Notes under the pieces: generated by a model
What the model saw: the letters and a program-made list of their open reading frames with translations, nothing else
Told to the model about the DNA's origin: nothing
The model's database searches: none
Position numbers and translations under genes: made by a program
In this document: positions 28,611 to 40,263 of the stretch, piece after piece
Layout: the number at the start of each line of letters is the position of its first letter
Numbering within the stretch: position 1 is the stretch's first letter
Assembly (NCBI GenBank): GCA_946122785.1
Contig: CAMGYJ010000007.1
Span: 2,992,909 to 3,056,908, forward strand
Direction: 5' to 3'
DNA length: 64,000 bases
Source of the DNA: Linum tenue
Taxonomy: Eukaryota; Streptophyta; Magnoliopsida; Malpighiales; Linaceae

Positions 28611-29119
28611 TCAAGCCCTGCAAATAAGAACAGCTCAAATCAAACCTTCATAAAAAAAAAAAAAATAGAACAGCTCAAATCAAACATTTTCCTACAAAAA
28701 AACTTGATTTTGTTTTCCAACAAGAGCAGAAAATTATTATAAAAAAATGCATATAATACGCACTTGGAACAGTCGATGTCTAGAGAGAGCTTGGGAAGCT
28801 TGACGTTGACGTTGCACTTCTTGGGCAGCTTGGACGCGGCTGACAAATCGACCCCCGGGACCAAATTCACCATCGACTTCAGGCACTGGCAGATCGCCAC
28901 ACGATTCGACTTCGCCTTGGAGTACGGCTGCAGCGCCTTCACCCCGCTGCAGCAATCCTTCGCCGGGTCCCCGCGTCCGGTGAAGTACGGGATGCACGGC
29001 TGCAGCTCGTCGTACACCGTGGAGCACGCCGGCGGCGCCGGCTCGTTGGCGCCCATTACTCCGACGATGGTGGCTACGACCAAGATACCCACGGCTGCCG
29101 AGTAGCGAAGAGGACTCAT
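28611..29119 (-). CDS. non-specific lipid-transfer protein, type 1
   Basis: Small secreted lipid carrier of the apoplast and cuticle. Exon 1 is 28,764-29,119; the last exon, 28,611-28,617, adds only Lys completion, Ala and TGA, giving 120 residues. A hydrophobic signal peptide covers about residues 1-24 (YSAAVGILVVATIVGVMGA). The eight-cysteine pattern follows: C-x9-C-x13-CC-x19-CxC-x22-C-x14-C. The C-terminus is DIDCSKA. The usual nsLTP intron just before the stop is present (donor GTGCGT). A TATAATAAA lies at 29,203-29,211, about 85 bp upstream of the ATG. The start at 29,119 is chosen because it begins directly at the signal peptide; an upstream in-frame extension lacks one. Confidence 0.92.
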
Positions 29120-29202
29120 GGTGTACGTGGTCTGGTGGTTAATTAATGCTTGCTGCTTTCGAGATGATTTGATGATGGGGATTGGGTTCGGAGGAGTGGG
29201 GT

Positions 29203-29211
29203 TTATTATAT
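29203..29211 (-). promoter_or_regulatory. TATA box of the lipid-transfer protein gene
   Basis: TATAATAAA on the minus strand, about 85 bp before the start codon, at a normal distance for a plant TATA element. Confidence 0.5.
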
Positions 29212-29429
29212 GTGCAGGGGAGGTGTTCGATGAAATGTCTGAGTCATGTGGAATGCGTGCGTGGTTTGTCTTTTTTGACTCTCCGGCTGGAGATTCGGCT
29301 TTCCGGGTGGTTGCATTTGTCTCGGTACTTTTGTTCATGCGCTTGATGTGGTGGTGGCTGAGATGCTGTGGAGAGTTTGTAGGGAGAGATGATATGGAGT
29401 TTCCACTCCAAGATTGTGTTGTGGTCATG

Positions 29430-30315
29430 TTAATTTATTGAGATGGATGGCATGGGAGCAACAAATTGAATATGCAAATTGCATGATTGGTGATGAGAAA
29501 ATCTAGTTGCATCAAAGTTACTATAAAAGAAAAAATATTGGTAAATTATGTTATATATGTGGGTAAATCACTGATGACTTAATGTCGGAAATCAAAGAAT
29601 GTCGTTTGATGAACAACAGTGTACGTTAAAGGCTTGCATATGCACGCAACTACAAAATAAGTAGGTAGAATCGGTTCAACTTCTCAATATTCATTACTCT
29701 CGTGTTGTAAAATTTGACGCCATGTAATGTCATTGCAGACCATCAACAGGTCGAAGCATAACTAGTACTGCACTTTCTGAATTACCTTCTCTACAACATA
29801 GACAATTATTTCATATACAGTGATCCTGCATACCAAGTTGATGCACAAATAGTCAGGCTCATGACACCATCTATTTTGACTTTCAGTCTAAGTATTATGG
29901 AAGGAGCTCAGATGACATACACACATAGTGAACCACAACCAACGACAACACAATTATGAAACACTAGTAACGCATTCGAATAGATGTCACGTCACTTAAG
30001 AATAACCGTCATTTTCAATATTTTTGCAACGTAACCAGACTTGTGAATTTCATTTAAACGGTTCAATTTAACTTGTATGCAATTCACCTAATTAAGAATA
30101 AAATTCATCTTGCTCTAAGTTCAAGAATCATCCAAAGGAAGTGTAGAAAAGCAAAAGATGTGGATTAGGAAGTCAAAATGGATCATGGGGCATGGTCGAG
30201 CACATAGAAAACTACATGGGACGATTGTAAAGAACAAAAATGACAAGTTGGAGGGAAGGAGCAATGGGGGAATTTCATACTGGCGGGAAAATGTCCTTAC
30301 ACTCCCTATCTCCTG
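29430..30315. other. divergent intergenic region
   Basis: Shared upstream DNA of the lipid-transfer gene (-) and the UBR7-like gene (+). AT-rich, with no further gene or repeat recognised. Confidence 0.4.
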
Positions 30316-30323
30316 TATAAAAA
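30316..30323 (+). promoter_or_regulatory. TATA box of the UBR7-like gene
   Basis: TATAAAAA followed by CCCTAG. A 5' UTR intron is predicted downstream, with donor GTAAGT at 30,473 and acceptor GCAG ending at 30,634. Confidence 0.5.
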
Positions 30324-30699
30324 CCCTAGTGTCCGTCACCCACTCTCTGTTTGACAATTTCCCGTCCCTTCCCCATATCGGAATGATTCATTTTCACCAT
30401 TTCTGAACCCTGCCAAAATCCAACAAGAGGTTTGTGAAAACCCTAGAACTCTTCGTTCGCTAATTCCACCAGGTAAGTTTCTACAGTGCGATTGTACACT
30501 GAACTACTCATTACAGTATCGGAAATGCTAGGGTTCGTGGTCTTACAGTATTCCGAGATTAAGCGCGTCTTTCCTTTCCCCTTCTTAATCTATACTGTTG
30601 AGGATTTTTCACTAGGCATATTCTCGAATTGCAGGCCTAGAGTGGGGTTTTTTCTGAATTTGTGGTCTTTGAGTGATCTCGTGTTTTCTGGTCGAGAAA

Positions 30700-33491
30700 A
30701 TGGCTGATGCATTTGATGATGAGACCGAGCAGACGGTCACCATGGATGAGTATCTTAAAGAGGTTGAAGCTGAGGAACTGGTAAATATCCTTTACCATGT
30801 CATGTTCAAATTACAGTCTCCTTCCTTTCTCGTTGGCTAGTTGTGGATTGAACTTGTTGGTGGAAACAATGTTGAGCTTGTGGATAGCTCAGAGTGTGAT
30901 GAGAACAAGGATAAACAATGTAGTTTTGTTGATTGGGATGTAGTCCTTTGCTTCGAACCTGAACCTATGAGCTATATGGACTCACATGGAAATAGTTACA
31001 GTTTGAGAGTATGCTTCAGAGCTTGTTGTTTTATTGGTGTGGTAGTCTATTTACTGGGGTTGGTAGGTTGCTTTTCAGTTTTCCATTCATAGATTTGGTT
31101 GGATTCGTTCCTTTTGTCCATGCTTGATAGTGTGGGTTGAGAAGAAGTGAGTGAAGCAAGGGTCCCAAGAGAACAGCTATCCATCATTAAATTTGTGTTT
31201 CGGTTAATCTAATGTGTGATACAACAGTACAAAATGATATGACAATGAGGGGGTTCTTTTGATTGACGGGCCTGAATGCGCAACGTGGATTGTTTACTAT
31301 CGTTTGTCAAGATGAATAAGTAGGACCAGCTTATTTAGTGTGTGTAATTGTCTGTATACCTGTTAACTACTCTGTGCCTGTTTATTTAGTGTGTGTAATT
31401 GTCTGTATACCATGAATGTTGGTGAAACTTTGCAGCGTTTCATCTCTAATTTTCTTAGAAAGCCTGCATTTTCTACTCATCTAGGTTGCTTTTCCAAGAC
31501 AGTACAATGGTACAAAGAGTAGTGCTTAGTGCAAATTCAATTGCACATGGTCATTAACCAGTTGCTGATTCGATACTATTTCTTTTTGCTCTTATCCAAT
31601 TATCCCCTTCCCTCAAATGTTACTTTAACTTGTTTTGATCATGCCTGATTGTTTTCTTGAATGATGACTTCAAAGGAAGCTGATTTGGTATTGGGTGGAG
31701 ACGAGGGTAAAGAATGCACCTATAACATGGGTTATATGAAGAGGCAGGCAATCTTTTCATGTCTGACTTGTACGCCTGAAGGGAATGCTGGAGTTTGTAC
31801 AGCCTGCAGCTTGTCTTGCCATGATGGCCATGAGGTACAGTTTACATGTGTTCAGTACAGTTTAATAGGTTTGAAAATGAACTTGCTAGAAATTTAGGCT
31901 TTAATCTTCCTAAGGGGATGTAACAATTTTACCGGTGTTTTTAAGTGACTGTTATGCTGTGCAAAAAATTTACCATTTGCATTTAAGGTTGTGATGAATG
32001 AAGCTACAAACTTTCTTTAATCGGATTCTTGAAGCGGCCACTTGCACTTGTTGGAATTATGAGCTCCCTCAGTATTGCTTTTGTATTGTAGAAGGAGCAG
32101 CAGTGCAGCAGTTTTAGAACTATACTTGGGTATTTTATAGATTTTGATTTCATCGATTAAAATTTTTCTACTTACATTTGATGGTAATCTCATTACTGTT
32201 TGTGCAAACAGATTGTTGAATTATGGACCAAAAGAAATTTCAGGTGCGATTGTGGAAATTCGAAGTTTGGGGAGTTCTTTTGCAAGCTTTGCCCTAGCAA
32301 AGACGTCGAAAATGCTGACAATTCATACAATCAAAACTTCAAAGGTTTATACTGCACATGTGGGCGTCCCTATCCTGATCCAGATGCTAAAGAACAAGAG
32401 GAGATGATTCAGTGTATCTTGTGTGAGGATTGGTTTCATGAGGAGCATCTGGGTCTTGAGACTGTTAGCGAGGTTTGTAACTTTCTCAGTCCTTGCCTAC
32501 TTGGATGACATTGAAATCTTCCTCGTTTCAAGTCTTTCTTGGCAGTCGTTACTTCTATACTACTAGCCATCAATTAGCTGGTCAATTGATTGGTAATTTA
32601 TTGTACTTATCAGTAGTCATTCCTCCTCTTTACATTGTAGATTCCTAGAGACAGTGATGGGGAACCACTGTATGAGGATTTCATTTGCAAAACATGCTCA
32701 GCAGTATGTTCTTTCCTGACACTGTATCCTCAAACCATCCGAGCTACAGAATGCCAGGCTGGTGTTTCCGCTTCTAATACCAGTAAAGATAAAGGCGTAA
32801 TGGAAAGCAATCCTGCCCCTTGTGCAGGTGGCAAACTCGAGAACAATGTTTGTTCTGGTTCTTCTGCAAATAGTGATGCACTCAGTAGTAGTCCAAATCA
32901 CGTGGCGGTTGAGAAGGGATCTTCAAGCAATGGAACTCTCGAGAAGAGCAATTGTTCAGATGCATGTGCAAAGGACACTGCTTGCGTCTTGGGTGTTGGT
33001 TCCATGGTATCTCCACCTACAACTTCGGAGATCAAACCATTCTTTCTGGCCAAAAGCTGGAGGGAATCTTTGTGCAAATGTGGAAATTGCTTAGAAATGT
33101 ATAAGCAGAAGCATATAAGCTATCTAATTGACCAGGAGGACTCAATTGCTGAGTATGAGAAAATTGCAAAGCAGAAGAGGGAAGAGAAGCTACAGAAACA
33201 AGAAGGTGCTGAGTTGGATTTTATCAATAATCTTGGTCATGTAGAGAAGATGGAGATACTCGGTGGCATTGCGGACTTCAAGGATGAGTTTCGTTCTTTC
33301 CTGGTAAGTCAGCATAGCTGCTGGCTTTTCTGCATCTTCTTAGTTCTTATGATTGACTAATTTATCTGTTTCTATCCTGACCTCAATAATGTACACCTAC
33401 ACAGGAGTCGTTTGATCCGTCGAAGACAATAACTTCATCCGATGTGCATCAGATCTTCGAGAATCTGGCAAAGAAGCGCAAGCGCACCTAG
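30700..33491 (+). CDS. UBR7: UBR7-like E3 ubiquitin ligase (UBR box + PHD finger)
   Basis: Family role: UBR-box/PHD protein linked in animals to histone H2B ubiquitination. Exons: 30700-30780, 31676-31834, 32212-32472, 32641-33303, 33405-33491. All joints are in phase, giving 416 residues. The N-terminus is acidic (MADAFDDETEQ). The UBR zinc finger covers about residues 41-105 (CTYNMGY, FSCLTC, CTACSLSCHDGHE, FRCDCGN, FFCKLC). The PHD-type finger covers about 127-200 (YCTCGRPYPD, MIQCILCEDWFHEEHLGL, DFICKTC). A Ser/Asn-rich linker follows, then a C-terminal conserved block (CKCGNCLEMY) and a basic end KKRKRT that may be a nuclear signal. Matches plant UBR7/PHD proteins (Arabidopsis At4g23860 from memory). 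Confidence 0.93.
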
Positions 33492-35827
33492 TGTAGTTTG
33501 CCAAGGATATCTAAAGCAGCAGTCAGCTCTTGTTTAAGCTGGGCAAACCTTGTTACGGGTTAGTTTGAGAACTGAACTACAAACTTCAAATAGTGATAGG
33601 AGGATGACCCACATGGAAACAATATCTTTGTGTTGAGTTATACCAGGACCTAACTCGCGGGGTTTGTAGGATCCTGTCTTGTCATGTTTGAATCATGCAT
33701 ATGTGTTTCAACTTTGATTTCCCTCAACAGTTGTCTCTGTCTTGTTCCCTTAAATTATCAAACATGGGTGACTCAGGTTGGGCTTCCTCTTGAATTGGCA
33801 AGTCATCTTTGTGTGTAGTGACCTAGTGAATTTCTCATTGCCAAACTTGGGGGTTGTTATCTTTCATCGAAGATCGGTTTGTTTCTCGAACATTTTCTTG
33901 TATTGTCACCGTCACAAAAGCAACAGATTTGCAGGGCAAAGGCCTGGTTGTACTGAAACGGAGCGATGTCACAGAAGCAACATACATAAAAGTACTCACA
34001 TGATTTAAATTGATCGAGCTTGTTGTACGAATAATGCCCAGAAAACCACAACTATCCGACATCCGTGCATTTTGGTGCATCACTTATGTAGTTGTGTAAC
34101 AACTTCCTAGCAAAATGCTTAATTTCCTCCCAAAAAACAAGGCTTGCAGACCAAAATGTGAAGAATGGTGACTTGCCCAAACTCAAGATCCAGTAGTTGT
34201 CAACTGAAACCGTCGTTTGGGAAGTCATCAGTCAAACCTCTCACAGTCTCACTCCCCCAACTGAAAAAGACATGGCAACCATTTTAGCATTCAAAACAGT
34301 CCATTTCGTTTACCATGTCAAACCTCGACCATATAAAATTAGGTGTACAAAGCATCATCATGATGCCTCCACTTCTGAGGTGGTAATTTAACTTGACCCA
34401 AAAAACCTCGACCATATAAAATTAGGACTACGTACTATATGATGCTTAGCCTGCATATATATGCAAGATTTTGTGCCATATTTTTGGGAGGATGTCTTGT
34501 AATTTCACAACCACATGTGACATATCGCCGAACTTTTCTCTTCTTTCTCATTCAATAGGGTTGAAAATGGTACTAGGGGGATTTGAAGGTACAATTTTTT
34601 TTTCATACTTCATTAATTGCCATGGGAAATTTCGACACCATGGTATGGAAATTTTAAGAGCTCAAAACAAGCTTAGCTTGCGCTTATGGGTCATCCGACA
34701 CGACACAAGGGAAGTGAATGAGCACATACATAATTTACATAGTTTGCTAACACGATGCATGTTCATGCACAGGGGAGACTAATTAAACTATTTTGTGGAC
34801 AATGGACATACTTCAAAGCTAACTTTGAGCACATTAATCCGACTGACCAAATAACTAATTAGGGGTGCTAAATAGAGTATTTGTAGAACTGTTCTCCTAA
34901 TCCTAAACAATAAGACCGAAAAGAGAAGGCCGACGAACAAAAATCCATAGCAGATATTCAAGACATTCTAATAATGCTCACTAACACCAAATCTTAATAG
35001 TTTAGTAATCCTTTACTCAAGAAAGTCAATATCTACGACACGAATTCAAAACTCTCTCAAATGAAGATCAGTAAATCATTAACAAAACGCACGCAGGTGA
35101 GGAGGATATATTTTACACCAATAAATAGAAGTAACACAGACCTTAAACAACGCATTTTTTCTAAAAAGAAAGGAGTCGGGTAACTACTCGCTCTAACGTT
35201 CACACCATTCATTTCATTTGCTTTGATTTTGAGTGTTTTTTTTATCATTTCATTTTGGGTGTTTGGTTGAGAACTGTATATAACATTTGTCCGTACATGG
35301 GATATTAATTATATGGTAATTATGCCTCTAGAGTTGGTAAAATTGTTTCACAGAAGTCCACTCAATCGTACACAAATTCTGAGGAAGATTTTGTCAAGTG
35401 ATCCTTGTTTTGTTTACTCAAGATAATTAGTATCTTAATTACATCCAATCATTTCAACTGACGATAGCCTTTTTTAGGCAAATCTTCCGTCCAAGAGCGG
35501 TCGATCGGACGCTCCCGCTCAATTCAGGGATCGTTTAAAGACTGCCAGTTCTCTTGTGCTTTACCAGTCAATTAGCCAACTGATAAACAGGAAGTGGAGA
35601 GAAGGAAAAGTAAGAACAGAAAAATCAACTTAAATATTGAATGAGTATTACTTAGTAATTTCTACACAAGGAGTCCATAATTAGCTGGATATTTATCTTT
35701 GTGTGTATTATACATATAAATGACTCGGTGATTGTAAAGGACATTGCGTTAGTGTGATTTTATTGTCCGGAATGCAGGATGACATTTTTTACTTGATCAA
35801 TTTTACCTCGCTCTTCTTGATATATAA
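33492..35827. other. intergenic region without a recognisable gene
   Basis: 3' UTR of the UBR7-like gene, then AT-rich spacer. Short open frames (for example 34,471-34,782) look random, with no conserved motif. No RNA gene recognised. Confidence 0.4.
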
Positions 35828-37145
35828 GGCCAAGTCCAATGCAAAACCCCAAATTCGGAGGCCTTGATCCCCAAATTTGGGGATTGATCCCCAAATTTGG
35901 GGATTGATCCCCATTTTCTCTTCTTTTGCTGGCTAATTAGCATAAATGGTAATAAATCTTTGCACTTAGTACAAAACGGTTACAAATCTTTAATTTGTAA
36001 CAATACGGTAACAAAACTTAGAAATTGTATAAAATGGTCACCGCTATTTAATTTGTGACCGTTTTGTTTTAAGTGCAAAGGTTTGTTACCGAATCGTTAA
36101 AAATTAAATGTTTGTCATGTTTTGAGGTCGGGTAGTTTGTTTGTTAAGTATATGACACTAACCACTTGAACGACATATAAGATGTCAGGTCATGTGTTCA
36201 TCGACATATTTGCTTTGCCGAATAAGAATGCCCTTTGTTGACCTTTCAATTTCGATACTAAGAAAGTAAGAAAGTAGACAGAGTTTTTTCAACTAAAAAG
36301 CAGTCTGGAACCCGTTTGTGAGCCATTGAATTCTCTCATTGTCATCCTTTATGACGATCATATCATTCACATACATTAATAAAACCACCATACAACTAGA
36401 GCGAATTGTAACGGTGATTGAGCGTTCAAACTTTTGAACTTAATTTGTACAAAACGGTCACCAAAAGTCTAATTTGCAACGACACGGTAACAAAAGTTTG
36501 AACTGTTATGAAATGGTCACATTGTTTAATTTGTGACCGTTTTGTTCTAAGTAAAAAGTTTTGTTATCAAATGGTTACAAATTAAAAGTTTGTGACTGTT
36601 TTGTACTAAGTGCAAAGGTTTGTGACCATTTATGCTAATTACCCTTCTTTTGCTCCAATGCTTCAATCTCCATATTTGGGGATTTTCATTTTTCTAGTTT
36701 TTCCATTTACTTAAAAATGTACTTATTGTAGCCTTAATATAATTTATTCATGTTAATATTTGTACAATTCGTCATCATTTTTAAATGCAAATTTTTCGAT
36801 AGAATTTTGTTAAATTCCGAGTCGGGATTTTTTTGGCAAAAAAATATGTACCTAATTTGGGTTTACACACAACACTTGAAAATTATTGATCTAATTAAAT
36901 CACTAACTAACCCCCTAATTAAACTCCCAATTAACCCATAAAATCTTAAAAAGAAAAAGAAAAGCCACGTGGCAGGCTATGGTGAGTCTCTATATTTGGG
37001 GACCCCCATTTCCAGTTTTCCACCCCCAAATTTGGAGTTCCATTTGCAGGATCCTCCATTTTTGGAGGCCCAAACCTTCCCATTGGACCATCTCCTCCTT
37101 CATTTTTGCAGATTCCCCCATAAATGGGGTGCCCATTGGACAGCC
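35828..37145. mobile_element. PIF/Harbinger-type MITE, split by a MULE MITE
   Basis: Ends are GGCCAAGTCCAATG and, inverted, GGCTGTCCAATGGGC. A TAA on both sides (35,825-35,827 and 37,146-37,148) is the 3-bp duplication typical of PIF/Harbinger. The interior repeats CCCCAAATTTGGGG-type segments, including three near-identical 20-bp units at about 35,870-35,913. Without the nested element it is about 0.6 kb. No transposase. Confidence 0.7.
35931..36644. mobile_element. MULE-type MITE nested in a Harbinger-type MITE (714 bp)
   Basis: Ends are GGCTAATTAGCATAAATGGT and, inverted, GGGTAATTAGCATAAATGGT, with inverted similarity continuing over 60 bp or more. A perfect 10-bp target duplication, TTCTTTTGCT, lies at 35,921-35,930 and 36,645-36,654. 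The interior is a string of AAACGGT(C/T)ACAAA/TTTGTGACCGTTT motifs in both orientations, so the whole element could fold into a long hairpin. Confidence 0.8.
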
Positions 37146-37148
37146 TAA

Positions 37149-39719
37149 GGGTTCACCTACTTTGAGCCATCCACTAAGATCCTCATTATTGACAGCCACG
37201 AATATCATGAAAGGGGCTCGAACTTTGAACCTCACATGTCCAGAGCGCCCCAACGAGGGTTCACCAATCGATTTTATATATATGACATTTGGCAAATGTG
37301 CATATATTTCAGAAGCAATTGATTGTTCACGTACAAAATACACAAACGGTATTCAAATGACTTGATTTGGGTTTAATCTTCGCCGCGGATTCCTCCTTAA
37401 ACTCCTCGAATTATTTTCTGAACAAAACAAAGCACCGCTTCAATTTATTAAAATTGGTCCATGGATTATGGAACCGACTCCTTTATCGTTCCAACGAGTA
37501 TATGGCTGTACCTGGAATTAAATTGCCAAGTTCCCATTTCTACAGATATCCCATCTCTTATATGTTCATATGGAGAAGTCACAATTTTATCTTAATATTC
37601 CTATAATTAATTTAAATTACTATGAGAGACTTCTTGATATTTTCAACTATTATATATCTCGCAACCGCCATGCAAATCATCGAACAAAAAGTCTACACAA
37701 TGAACAAATATTTTTATAGAGTGATCATGCCTTGTAGTGGATTAATTGAGCTAGCGCTGACAACTTACTACCCATTTATCAAGTATTTTGATATTAAAAT
37801 GTCATCATCATCTTATTCTAATTAATTAATCGGTTCATGAGATACAAATTACATGATAAAATTGAGATCCACCCCGACTCGAGTACTACAGGCATTCGTC
37901 TGCTCTCCACGACTCCAATGTTCTTTTGATTTTTCACGAGTTTTAAAATATTTATTAGGACATTCGAGTTGCTCAAGACCTTTGGTCTCTACTCAGATCC
38001 GCTGGAAAAAAAATTGGGATCACCTATTATGGGCTTGTTGAGAATGGTTATGATCTAGTTCATGGCCTATTAGAATTAAAAGGCGCTCTGGTGAGATCCT
38101 CACTGATAGAAAAAAGATTGAAATCAGTTTGATATACTGATGATCGAGTGACATTACTTCTTCGATCCTGTCGTATAGTGTTTTTTTTTTAAATAATCTA
38201 GGGGTCACTCTCCTAGTGCGCTATTATATATTATGGAGATGGTGAATGCCCTAGAAGGATATGGTACAACGGTGACCGCAGCCATTGATATATGGAAAGT
38301 CAGGTCAGGTTGAGACCTTCTTGTTCTTGTTCTTGTTCTTGGTCATGCCTTGATCTCAAGTCTGCAGATGATGCATTTCAGCAGATACATTTTGTAGCTC
38401 TGCCAATACGGTCGATATACAAACAAACGCCTTTTTTGAAGCAGAGAAAGAAGCCACACGACCCATGAAAACAGCAGCTACGTAGCTTGGCGGCGACAGC
38501 ATCACAATTCCTTCACAACATTAATCATAATTAATTATCAATAATTCAACCCTCCAACTAAATTAATTAAGCCTCCAGCGGCTTCCTACCTAAAGGCCCC
38601 GCTGGTACGGTTGAAACTTGAAAGCAAATTATTTAATTCAAACCCAACTATGCAGCTACCACACGTAATCTCGCTGTATGTAGTTTTAGTTTTCATCAGA
38701 GAGTAATTAGTACTTTGTTATTTTATTATATATTTTGAATGATCAATACGCCAATAATTCTCAGGGGAATCACAGTACCACTGCTGCACCAACACCACAC
38801 GGTTTTTGGGCAGAGTGGATTATGTCCTTAATCAAACAATAGCTAGCGTAGTGATTAGAGCATAATTAGGATCCTTAATCCACTACTACCAACTCAACGT
38901 AATCATCATCACCCTCTTTTCCGTTCGGATGCAATTGTTTTGTGTATAAAATCCTAGCGCGGCACCGACACGGGTGGGTTCTCTCTGTCCAACTTAGCTA
39001 GCTCAACCCAGTTGTCATTCCACCGTCGACATCCTGTTCCAAGTATATACTAACTGAAAGTCCCTAAAAACTATCAGAATTCATGCAAATTAAAACTAAA
39101 AAAAAAAATAATTATGGGGTACACGAATTTCAAGGTAAAACACCTTTTGCTTGGAGCTAGCATGACTATTTTAGTTAAAATTATCGGAAATTTTGTATCG
39201 TCTCTTGATATGCAATGAGATCATCATCAACTTTGCTCGTCTAGCGCTATCGACTTATTTCTCGCGTACGTACGGTGTTATGTTCTACTCCATTATTATT
39301 GCATTGAAGTGATTTAACTAGTTAATTGCTACATACTGATCAAATTCTAGTAAATTCACTTCGACAACTTCTTGTCAATCCTTACCACGTCTAACACAAG
39401 CGTAAAACTTCGTGAATTATTTCATCACCCACGGGGAGAGTTCTCTTGTATGGATACGAAATGAGTGTTGTTTTGCAACCGGTTGAAAACAGAAAACACT
39501 ATTATACCAGTTGAACAATTCTACGTAATTAGTAAACTTCGTCATCATTATGGCCAAATCCCCCACGGTAAAGGTTGTCAGTTGTCACTCTGTTCCGTAT
39601 TTTATAATCCCAGAAATGGAGAAAAAGAAAAGTATCCTCCTCCCTCACTCCTCAGGGCTCAGAGACAGCCAAAAAAAAATCCAATCTACATAGAAATTTC
39701 CAGCCAGCCAATCTCTCTC
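37149..39719. other. intergenic region without a recognisable gene
   Basis: AT-rich spacer. A short TTCTTG microsatellite lies near 38,318-38,341. Open frames here (for example 36,990-37,343 minus) overlap the Harbinger-type MITE end and show no complete domain. Confidence 0.35.
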
Positions 39720-39727
39720 TATAAATA
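39720..39727 (+). promoter_or_regulatory. TATA box of the MGNC small-protein gene
   Basis: TATAAATA after a CT-rich run, about 150 bp before the ATG at 39,874. The C/T-rich leader between them is typical of plant transcripts. Confidence 0.55.
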
Positions 39728-39873
39728 CCCCCTTCCTCCTTCCTTCTCTCTTCAGCACCTCGACCTTTTAATTTACTCCCAAAACAGAGTTTCCTCTCCT
39801 TCATCACATCTTCTCCTCTCCCCTTTCATTCACTTCTTTCTCCACATCAGAAAGCCAGCCACGCCCACGCGCC

Positions 39874-40263
39874 ATGGGAAACTGCTTAGCCCCTAACAAG
39901 AAAAGGTCCCAAGTCCACGAATTCCAAGAAGAACACGACAGTAAGGTGAATTCCGACAAGACGATGAAAACAGAGGAAACAGAAACAGGGGATGTTCCTA
40001 CGAACAGCGACGGAACCGACGTCGGGACGAAAGTGAAGATAGTTTTGACGAAAGAGGAGCTCGACTGGCTCATGTACGAGCTCAAGGTGAAAAACAGCAG
40101 CGGCGGCGGCGGCGGCGGATCCACGAAGAAGCTTGAGGATGCTCTGGCGGAGATCGAGAGAAACAGAGCAATGAAATCGGCCAGCGTGAACAGCTGCTGG
40201 CAGCCTTCTCTGGAGAGCATTAGTGAGTGCCCTGAAGATGTTGGATCAGGGAGATATTATTAG
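39874..40263 (+). CDS. small plant protein with N-terminal MGNC acylation signature
   Basis: Intronless, 129 residues. It begins MGNCLAPNKK: Gly2 suits N-myristoylation and Cys4 suits palmitoylation, so plasma-membrane attachment is likely. The N-terminal third is highly charged. The middle block VKIVLTKEELDWLMYELK is probably a conserved helix. A six-glycine run follows, then a second predicted helix (KKLEDALAEIERNRA). The C-terminus contains CWQPSLESI and ends RYY. The ATG context (GCCATGG) is strong and a TATA box lies upstream. It resembles a plant-specific family of unknown function; from memory the position matches an uncharacterised gene between UBR7 and NdhS in Arabidopsis. No function can be assigned. 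Confidence 0.8.
   Translation: MGNCLAPNKKRSQVHEFQEEHDSKVNSDKTMKTEETETGDVPTNSDGTDVGTKVKIVLTKEELDWLMYELKVKNSSGGGGGGSTKKLEDALAEIERNRAMKSASVNSCWQPSLESISECPEDVGSGRYY

Noticed and set aside
28764..29428. 262-codon reading of the lipid-transfer gene with a long N-terminal extension
   Set aside because: The upstream part is low-complexity, passes through the TATA box and would bury the signal peptide. The ATG at 29,119 is preferred.
31329..31412. Two copies of a 30-bp direct repeat in UBR7 intron 1
   Set aside because: A short local duplication in an intron with no sign of function or mobility.
36990..37343. Minus-strand frame of 117 codons near the Harbinger-type MITE
   Set aside because: Half of it lies in the MITE terminus, and the remaining block (FKVRAPFMIFVAVNNED) was not enough to name a domain.
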